From positions 1 through 5,047 of the forward strand of contig CALJBY010000055.1 of NCBI GenBank assembly GCA_938024025.1: DNA of 5,047 bases. The letters run 5' to 3'. Made by a program: the position numbers and the translations under genes. This stretch comes from an uncultured bacterium (GTDB lineage: Bacteria; Desulfobacterota; WTBG01). Shown piece after piece: positions 1-5,047 of the stretch. The notes under the pieces were generated by a model. That model saw nothing but the letters and a program-made list of their open reading frames with translations. It was not told where the DNA came from and made no database searches. Within the stretch, counting starts at the first letter, position 1; every line of letters begins with the position of its first letter.

Positions 1-1397
1 CGGTCCTCGTTTGGATCAGCAGTGTCAAGGTGTTTAAGGATGTTTTCACAGACTACGATTCCCATGTCCACTATAGTGCCGATGGCAATAGCGATTCCCG
101 ACAGGGCAACAATATTGGCATCAACCCCGAAAGCCCTCATGGCGATGAAACTCATGAGTATCGCAAGGGGCAGCAAACCGGAAATGAGCAGAGAGCTTTT
201 GAGGTGTAATACCATCATGATTACGACGATGATGGTAACCAGCACTTCATCAATCAGTGCCCGGTTGAGGGTGCCCAGGGTTTCGTAGATGAGATCGGTC
301 CGGTCATAGAAGGGGACAACCTTAACCTGGCTCACCGTGCCGTCGGCAAGGGTCTTCTTTGGCAAGCCGGGGGAGATCTCTTCGATCTTTTTCTTGACAT
401 TTTTGATGGCGGCAAGGGGGTTTTCCCCGTAGCGGACGACCACTACGCCCCCAACCGCTTCGGCGCCTTCCTTATCCAGCGCTCCCCGCCGGAGGGCAGG
501 GCCGAGGGTCACCCTGGCTACATCTTTCACATAGACAGGAACATTATTGTTAACCGTGATAACCGCATATTCGAGATCTTCCAGTGTCTCCACGAAACCG
601 AGACCCCTAATAACGTATTCCACTTTGTTGATCTCGATAGTACGTGCACCGACATCGATATTCGACATCTTGACGGCCGAGAACACATCATCAATCTTTA
701 CCCTGTATGCCCTCATTGCATCGGGGTCAACATCGATCTGGTATTCCTGCACAAATCCGCCAACTGAGGCAACTTCGCTTATACCTTCTGCTCCGAGGAG
801 TGCATAGCGCACGTACCAGTCCTGGATAGTCCTGAGTTCATGGAGATCCCAACCCCCCGTGGGGCTGCCTTTATCGTCCTGTCCCTCCAAGGTGTACCAG
901 AAGACCTGCCCAAGGGCTGTGGCATCAGGGCCCAGGGTGGGCTTTACCTCCTGGGGCAATGTACCTGCAGACAAGCTGTTCAGTTTTTCCAGCACCCGTG
1001 TACGGGACCAGTAGAATTCAATATTGTCTTTAAAAATAATGTATATGGTTGAAAAACCAAACATGGAGTAGCTGCGGATTGTTTTAATGCCCGGGATTCC
1101 GAGCAGGGCCACCGTCAGTGGATAGGATATTTGATCCTCTACATCCTGGGGTGATCGCCCCATCCACTCAGTGAAAACGATCTGCTGGTTTTCGCCGATG
1201 TCCGGGATGGCATCCACCGGTACCGGGTCGCGCAACAATCCTCCCACTTCCCAGTCAAATGGAGCTACTATGATTCCCCAGGAAATAAAGAAGAGTGTTA
1301 CCAGAAAAACGACGAGTTTATTTTCCAGACAGAATCTGATTACCCGGTCAATCAGGCTGGTGTTTGGTGATCGATGATTTCTTTGCATATCATTCAT
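1..1397 (-). CDS. cusA: Heavy-metal efflux RND pump, CusA/CzcA family (3' end beyond window)
   Basis: Inner-membrane proton-driven pump of a tripartite metal efflux system. I translated the minus strand by hand: the frame is open from 1397 to the window edge, about 465 residues or somewhat under half of a usual 1,040-1,250-residue HME-RND protein. TM1 is near residues 27-45. The porter-domain signature follows at 61-95 (PVDAIPDI, then GRSPQDVEDQISYPL), with further conserved blocks LGPDATALGQ, IQDWYVRYAL and EVASVGG. TM2 is near 383-399, TM3 near 402-421 and TM4 near 428-450. TM4 carries GIAIAIGTIVDMGIVVCEN, in which D444 aligns with the essential proton-relay Asp405 of E. coli CusA. The start at 1397 is chosen because AAGGA sits 7 nt upstream; an in-frame ATG at 1388 is the alternative. 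The gene overlaps the end of cusB by 8 bp, so translation is probably coupled. Family is certain; substrate is not, because the known CusA relay methionines are replaced (L302, V430, I442, V449). Confidence 0.93.
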   Translation of the reverse strand, partial: MNDMQRNHRSPNTSLIDRVIRFCLENKLVVFLVTLFFISWGIIVAPFDWEVGGLLRDPVPVDAIPDIGENQQIVFTEWMGRSPQDVEDQISYPLTVALLGIPGIKTIRSYSMFGFSTIYIIFKDNIEFYWSRTRVLEKLNSLSAGTLPQEVKPTLGPDATALGQVFWYTLEGQDDKGSPTGGWDLHELRTIQDWYVRYALLGAEGISEVASVGGFVQEYQIDVDPDAMRAYRVKIDDVFSAVKMSNIDVGARTIEINKVEYVIRGLGFVETLEDLEYAVITVNNNVPVYVKDVARVTLGPALRRGALDKEGAEAVGGVVVVRYGENPLAAIKNVKKKIEEISPGLPKKTLADGTVSQVKVVPFYDRTDLIYETLGTLNRALIDEVLVTIIVVIMMVLHLKSSLLISGLLPLAILMSFIAMRAFGVDANIVALSGIAIAIGTIVDMGIVVCENILKHLDTADPNED

Positions 1398-3264
1398 GGG
1401 TGGATCCTTGCGGGTGTTCCTCCAGAGAAGCGGGAGAGATTGTTTCCACCTGTTCACCACAGGAGAACATAGCGCTGCCGTAGTAGGGGTTTTCTACGCT
1501 GGTTTTGTTTTGCAGCCAGTAGGCGCCTTTTCCTTCTGCGGCCATGGAACAGTAAAATCGGAGAACAAGTTGTGTGCCGCTGGTACCAAATTGCTTTGCT
1601 GCTCTGTAAAGAGTGGCAGAAAGTGTTATAAATTCTAATCGGGCACTTTCAATACTCTTTGATTCTGCTATACCTTGAACACTTCCGGTGATTGATTTAT
1701 GTTCGTTCATCCAGACCGAGTGAGCGGGACCTTCAAGTAGTTTCATATCTACATTGTCAAGAGACCTGAGTAAATTTTGTGCGCCATCCTGAGCTCCTTT
1801 CAGATCATCTTGACTCAATGCCTGATGCATCATGAAGTAAGCAGAAAAAACTCCATCGAGCTGAGTTCTAAACACATCAGAAACGTCAAATAGTTGTATC
1901 TGTATTTCTTGGGTTTTTGAAGTGAGATCTTTCTGTTCAGCACTATGCTGATGACCCGGAGTTGAAGTACCTCCTTCAGGACTCATCATGCTCGGCTTTG
2001 CAAGGATCTGGATGGCACTGTCAATCTTGAAATTGCCGTTTACCACCACCTGTTCACCTTCACTCAGCCCCTCCCGCACTATGTAAAAATCTCCGGCCCG
2101 TGGACCAAGCAGCACTTCACGCCCTTCATAGGTTCCTCCGTTATCCGGGACCTGCACATAGACAATAGCCCGTTTTCCCGTAAAGAGGGGTGCTGTTGCG
2201 GGTATAACAAGCGGGGGCTGGTTTGATGTGACACCTTTAATAACATCACTCTCCCTCTTTATAGCTGCATGAACCTCGGCACGGACAAATGTTTCGGGTC
2301 TAAGCTTTCCTTCAGAATTGGGGACATTAACTCGTACCTTGGCTGTCCTGGTTTTCGGGTCTAGGAAGGGGTCAACAAAAACAACCTTCCCTTTGAACAT
2401 CTCCCCGGGATACGCCTCAGTCTCGAATTCCACCTTCTGGCCGTTTCGTATCCAAGTGAGGTCAGACTCATAAGCATCCAGCTTTACCCACACCTGAGAG
2501 AGATCTGCAATGGTATATATTTTAGTGCCTGTCTCAACATACATCCCTTCAAGGCCGTTTTTGTGTATAACTACACCGCTTATGGGGGTGTAAATGGTTA
2601 CGTGGTCAGTTGTCTTCCCACGTGTTTCAATTTCTTCAATTTGTTTCCCGGTCAAACCCCAGAGCCGGAGTTTTTCCTTTGCAGCCGTAACAGTCTTTGA
2701 GGCGGTTTCTCTCATGATAGGAATATTGCTCTGCTGTAACTCCTCTTCGGTTACGATTGCCTGGAGTAACTCTTCCTGTGCAGAGAGCAATTCCGGGCTA
2801 TAAAGGGAAACCATAGGGTCACCTTTTTTGACCTCCACCCCGGTGAAGTCAACAAAGAGGTCGTCAATTCGTCCGGGTACCCATGCAGTAATGGAACTGA
2901 TACGGGTCTCGTCATAGTCAACTTTACCCACCATTCTGATTTTTGCAGTCACTTCCTTTCTTTCAATGGGCATGACTTCTAATGCAGCTAACTTCATTGC
3001 CTTTTCTGACATATTTAACTCGCGGGGACCTGCATCACTGCCTGTCTCCCCGCTGGAAACCGGGATCAAATCCATTCCGCAGAGTGGACACTGGCCCGGT
3101 TTGGGCAGTTGAATCTGGGGGTGCATGGAACAGGTCCACAGCTCCGTTTGGGGAGTTTCACTCACAGCCTGCTGGCGGTCCTGTGTTTGTGGGCCTCCCC
3201 CTCTCATGAGGTAGCCCAGGGCAAATGCCCCAATTATTATTAGTACAATACTAATCTTCTTCAT
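1390..3264 (-). CDS. cusB: CusB-like periplasmic adaptor with N-terminal HMBD and C-terminal DUF3347-type domain
   Basis: Membrane-fusion (adaptor) protein linking the RND pump to the outer-membrane channel; 624 residues, clearly longer than E. coli CusB (about 407) because of two added domains. Residues 4-20 are a hydrophobic signal or anchor segment with no lipobox cysteine. Residues 41-69 are a heavy-metal-binding domain with C45-S-M-H48-P and C59-P-L-C62-G-M. The adaptor core follows: first lipoyl half around 125-152, the YSPELLSAQEELL start of the alpha-hairpin at 155-167, hairpin to about 215, second lipoyl half 220-252, beta-barrel about 255-335, and membrane-proximal domain about 350-425. 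A His-containing linker (H438, H440) leads to a DUF3347-like domain at about 453-610 with YCSMA (571-575), W583, NPYYG (592-596) and C602-G. The start is an ATG with GAGGGAG 5 nt upstream. It lies 42 bp after cusC and overlaps cusA. The metal-binding domains suggest a role in metal capture or gating as well as scaffolding; this is inferred. Confidence 0.95.
   Translation of the reverse strand: MKKISIVLIIIGAFALGYLMRGGGPQTQDRQQAVSETPQTELWTCSMHPQIQLPKPGQCPLCGMDLIPVSSGETGSDAGPRELNMSEKAMKLAALEVMPIERKEVTAKIRMVGKVDYDETRISSITAWVPGRIDDLFVDFTGVEVKKGDPMVSLYSPELLSAQEELLQAIVTEEELQQSNIPIMRETASKTVTAAKEKLRLWGLTGKQIEEIETRGKTTDHVTIYTPISGVVIHKNGLEGMYVETGTKIYTIADLSQVWVKLDAYESDLTWIRNGQKVEFETEAYPGEMFKGKVVFVDPFLDPKTRTAKVRVNVPNSEGKLRPETFVRAEVHAAIKRESDVIKGVTSNQPPLVIPATAPLFTGKRAIVYVQVPDNGGTYEGREVLLGPRAGDFYIVREGLSEGEQVVVNGNFKIDSAIQILAKPSMMSPEGGTSTPGHQHSAEQKDLTSKTQEIQIQLFDVSDVFRTQLDGVFSAYFMMHQALSQDDLKGAQDGAQNLLRSLDNVDMKLLEGPAHSVWMNEHKSITGSVQGIAESKSIESARLEFITLSATLYRAAKQFGTSGTQLVLRFYCSMAAEGKGAYWLQNKTSVENPYYGSAMFSCGEQVETISPASLEEHPQGSTHE
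1405..1409 (-). promoter_or_regulatory. Ribosome binding site deciding the cusA start
   Basis: AAGGA on the minus strand, 7 nt before the ATG at 1397 and 16 nt before the ATG at 1388. The spacing favours the upstream start and so the 8-bp overlap with cusB. The site lies inside the last codons of cusB, which fits translational coupling of adaptor and pump. Confidence 0.6.
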
Positions 3265-3269
3265 AAATA

Positions 3270-3276
3270 CTCCCTC
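3270..3276 (-). promoter_or_regulatory. Ribosome binding site of cusB
   Basis: GAGGGAG on the minus strand, 5 nt before the cusB ATG, in the 42-bp gap after the cusC stop. No stem-loop followed by a T-run and no promoter-like pair is visible in this gap, so cusB is probably read from the cusC transcript. Confidence 0.65.
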
Positions 3277-3306
3277 ATACAGTTTATCTGCGTGTATCTA
3301 AGAAAA

Positions 3307-4764
3307 TCAGCGTCCTGCTTTTTCTTCCTGTTCAAGTTCTTCCATTTCTGTCCCGCTATTACTTAATTCGTCTCCCGGTATCTCCTGGCCGATGAGCTCT
3401 TCAAGCTTCGCTAAACGCTGGGCCCTGTTGGCACGTGCCCGCTCGTAAGAAAGCTCAAATTCCAAAAGCGTTCTCTCAGCATCAACTACATCAAGAAAAT
3501 CCGTCTTTCCTGTTGTAAATGCCTTTTGAATGACGTTGAAGGATTGCTTTGCCTTTGGAACCAGGGTATTCCTGTAAAGATCAATTTTCCTCTCAGCATC
3601 CCGGAAATTGTAGAGTTCCATTTTAAGATCTGCAATTAAACTGTTCTCCCGGTCCCTCCGCTCGCTTTGTGCTGCCACATGCCTAAGCCGAGCCTCTTTT
3701 TCGCCTGCACGGTATTTGTTGTACCAGATGGGTAGATTGATAGCGAATTTGGCAATGACAGGGTCCTTCCCGTCATCTTTTACCCTCGGCGTTTCACCTG
3801 TATCGGGATCAGCAGGTGGTGTCAGTGCATCATCTGTTTCAATATATTCTACACCCAGGGTTAGATTGGGAAAGTAATTCTTCCGTGCCAGACTGATGGC
3901 AGCCTTCTCTTGCGCTATGGAAAAATCGATTGACTTGAGTTCCGGATTGTTTTCTCTGAGCCAGGCAACCATCTGATCGGTGCTGCCAATTGATCTCTCT
4001 TCAGGCATAGCTTTTGGATAAGGAAGAGAATAGCTAAAAGGCCTGTTGAGGGCTTCGTTAAGTTTTGCCACAATAGGTTCCCGAAGATCAAGCAGGGTAA
4101 GCAAACGATCCTCAAGTTTGCCAAGCTCCACCTGGGCCTTTATGAGATCTCCATAGGATGTAATGCCTGTGCTGTAGTTAGTCCGGGCTACATTTTCTAA
4201 ATAGATAATTAATCTCTTGTGCTCTTCTGTGGTGGCTATGGCGCGGGATAGGTAGTAGTATTCGTAGTAGGCATCTTTTACCTCGAAGAAGAGCTTTAGC
4301 TTCTCAGCTTCATACCGCTCTTTCTCGGTATTAGCTGCCTCAAGGGCGATGTTACCCTGAGCGCTCAGCTTTCCAAACCAGGGAAACATCTGGGACAGCT
4401 CAAACTTGTGCCGTTGAGGGCCGGCACGGGTCTCAACCTCTTTGATGAAGTAAGCATACTTAAAGGTTGGATCATCCAGGGCACGAGCCTGGGGAACCTG
4501 CTGAAGGGCTGCCTTCCACCGGTTGAATGCAGCTTCAAGTCCGGGGTTGTTTAAGGCTGCGTATTCGAGGTAGTCTGGGAGTGTGGAGTCTTCAGTCAGT
4601 TTGGGTAAATTATGAGGAGTGGAGTCGTTACTTTCTGTGATCACATAACGTGTTTTTTCTACCTGAGCAAGTTCATTTATGGCATACTTTTCCCCCGCAG
4701 AGGCACATCCTAAGATTAAAGAAACTGCTATGGAGAGTTTAATGAACGTAGTCGTGTTTCCCAT
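3307..4764 (-). CDS. cusC: TolC-family outer-membrane efflux channel (CusC-like lipoprotein)
   Basis: Outer-membrane and periplasmic-tunnel component of the metal efflux system, expected to act as a trimer. From the chosen start the protein has 485 residues, typical for CusC/TolC relatives. A short hydrophobic signal ends in the lipobox ILGC at 17-20, predicting lipid attachment at C20 as in CusC. Two internally similar outer-membrane efflux repeats follow, roughly 65-257 and 265-460. Each opens with a matching NNPxL element (NNPGLEAA at 72, NNPELKS at 272) and has a matching later helix (YSTGITSYGDL at 197, FTTGKTDFLDV at 416). The tail is acidic. Start: the frame stays open upstream to a TTG at 4815, but the ATG at 4764 has TAGGGGG 9 nt ahead. 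An ATG at 4773 (488 residues) would add two arginines to the signal n-region but leaves the purine run touching the start, so it is second choice. It is first in the operon. Confidence 0.93.
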   Translation of the reverse strand: MGNTTTFIKLSIAVSLILGCASAGEKYAINELAQVEKTRYVITESNDSTPHNLPKLTEDSTLPDYLEYAALNNPGLEAAFNRWKAALQQVPQARALDDPTFKYAYFIKEVETRAGPQRHKFELSQMFPWFGKLSAQGNIALEAANTEKERYEAEKLKLFFEVKDAYYEYYYLSRAIATTEEHKRLIIYLENVARTNYSTGITSYGDLIKAQVELGKLEDRLLTLLDLREPIVAKLNEALNRPFSYSLPYPKAMPEERSIGSTDQMVAWLRENNPELKSIDFSIAQEKAAISLARKNYFPNLTLGVEYIETDDALTPPADPDTGETPRVKDDGKDPVIAKFAINLPIWYNKYRAGEKEARLRHVAAQSERRDRENSLIADLKMELYNFRDAERKIDLYRNTLVPKAKQSFNVIQKAFTTGKTDFLDVVDAERTLLEFELSYERARANRAQRLAKLEELIGQEIPGDELSNSGTEMEELEQEEKAGR

Positions 4765-4773
4765 CCTTCTCAT

Positions 4774-4780
4774 CCCCCTA
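4774..4780 (-). promoter_or_regulatory. Purine-rich ribosome binding site candidate of cusC
   Basis: TAGGGGG on the minus strand. It directly touches the ATG at 4773 and is 9 nt from the ATG at 4764, so it favours the latter as the start of the channel gene. It is not a perfect anti-16S match, hence moderate confidence. Confidence 0.45.
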
Positions 4781-4788
4781 CAGGTATT

Positions 4789-4815
4789 GTTATAACTGAA
4801 ACACAGAAGATTCAA
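4789..4815 (-). promoter_or_regulatory. Candidate sigma-70-type promoter of the operon
   Basis: On the minus strand, TTGAAT (4 of 6 to the -35 consensus, 4815-4810) and TATAAC (5 of 6 to the -10 consensus, 4794-4789) are separated by 15 bp, slightly short. Transcription would start near 4782, leaving a very short leader just ahead of the cusC ribosome binding site. The surrounding sequence is AT-rich, so chance matches are likely. No CusR-like or MerR/CueR-like dyad could be recognised around it. Confidence 0.3.
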
Positions 4816-4944
4816 ATGCCTAAAATTAAAAACTTAAAAACAAGAATCCCAAATCTAAAGGACACACTCTGAAATTGGCAGATTTAGTACTCCAATGTTA
4901 AAAACTCAAAACAGGTTCCCACATCCCATATCGCACATCTCAAG
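4812..4944. repeat. Degenerate, A-rich heptanucleotide-phased repeat tract
   Basis: Read on the plus strand in steps of 7 from 4812, this stretch repeatedly gives units close to TCNCAAA. Examples are TCCCAAA at 4847, TCTAAAG at 4854, TCTGAAA at 4868, TCCCACA at 4917, TCCCATA at 4924, TCGCACA at 4931 and TCTCAAG at 4938. All of these starts share the same remainder modulo 7, so phase is kept over about 19 units although single units are diverged and the middle part is weak. The tract is non-coding and lies directly upstream of cusC, touching the candidate promoter. It may be an eroded tandem heptamer array; a role in regulation is not shown. Confidence 0.5.
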
Positions 4945-5047
4945 GCTCTTATCTTTTTTAACAACTGAGGGTGAATAAACTTGCGGAAAATATTGCGAAA
5001 TTCTTTATGCAACCGCTCTGCCTAGGGCGATAAAAAGATGGCGTGTA
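4945..5047. other. Intergenic sequence upstream of the operon, no gene recognised
   Basis: About 100 bases without a convincing coding frame on either strand. It contains a T-run (4953-4958), a pair of TTGCG direct repeats 12 bp apart (4981 and 4993), and an ATG at 5038 on the plus strand that has no clear ribosome binding site and too little sequence after it to judge. A divergent gene could begin at the edge, but that cannot be supported from here. Confidence 0.4.

Noticed and set aside
22..1377. Several open frames of 68-88 codons on the plus strand (22-288, 547-807, 840-1052, 1171-1377)
   Set aside because: They lie opposite the pump gene, whose minus-strand translation matches conserved RND blocks along its whole length. 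The plus-strand products are low-complexity and have no recognisable domain.
1561..1920. Low GC (about 41% by count) over the DUF3347 coding part, as a sign of recent domain fusion
   Set aside because: The adaptor core is mixed: 2041-2220 is about 56% but 2221-2340 is also about 43%. The dip therefore does not mark the domain border cleanly.
1396..3209. Plus-strand open frames opposite cusB (1396-1638, 2594-2803, 2982-3209)
   Set aside because: They are antisense shadows of a well-supported adaptor gene, with no ribosome binding site or family features.
3265..3306. Terminator or second promoter between cusC and cusB
   Set aside because: No inverted repeat with a T-run and no paired -35/-10 elements were visible in this 42-bp gap.
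3915..4124. 69-codon minus-strand frame inside cusC
   Set aside because: It is an out-of-frame shadow within the TolC-family gene; the cusC frame explains the region fully.
4765..4815. TTG at 4815 as the true start of cusC, adding 17 residues
   Set aside because: The added residues contain no signal-peptide features and would push the hydrophobic segment away from the N-terminus. No ribosome binding site precedes the TTG, while a purine-rich site precedes the downstream ATGs.
4874..4890. TTGGCA followed by an AT-rich stretch as a sigma-54 promoter
   Set aside because: The required GG and GC elements do not occur at the fixed 10-bp spacing on either strand.
5020..5028. CCTAGG palindrome as an operator or terminator stem
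   Set aside because: A six-base palindrome without flanking symmetry is expected by chance. No T-run follows it in either direction at a suitable distance.

Overview
The window holds most of one tripartite heavy-metal efflux system of the resistance-nodulation-division (HME-RND, Cus/Czc-like) type. All three genes are on the minus strand, in the order outer-membrane channel (cusC-like, 3307-4764), periplasmic adaptor (cusB-like, 1390-3264) and inner-membrane pump (cusA-like, 1-1397, cut off by the window edge after about 465 residues). The three parts imply a Gram-negative cell with two membranes. The moderate, patchy GC content and the protein style would fit a sediment or Desulfobacterota-like environmental bacterium, but that is an impression and not something the sequence proves.

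Layout along the minus strand: positions 5047-4765 are a non-coding leader. Its inner part (about 4812-4944) is an A-rich, degenerate 7-bp-phased repeat, and a candidate promoter lies at 4789-4815. The channel gene follows, then a 42-bp gap that carries a strong ribosome binding site but no visible terminator. Next comes the adaptor gene, whose last 8 bases overlap the start of the pump gene. The short gap and the overlap indicate one transcript.

How the parts should work together: the pump trimer takes metal from the periplasm or cytoplasm using proton flow. The adaptor hexamer bridges pump and channel and can bind metal through two extra domains, an N-terminal Cys/His/Met heavy-metal-binding domain and a C-terminal DUF3347-type domain. 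The lipid-anchored TolC-family channel releases the metal outside the cell. Family membership of all three is secure. Metal specificity is less so: all four methionines of the E. coli CusA relay that fall in the visible half of the pump are replaced by aliphatic residues, so copper/silver export should not be assumed.

The two observations most worth following are this lost methionine relay and the phase-keeping heptanucleotide repeat upstream of the operon. Nothing here amounts to a wholly new system.
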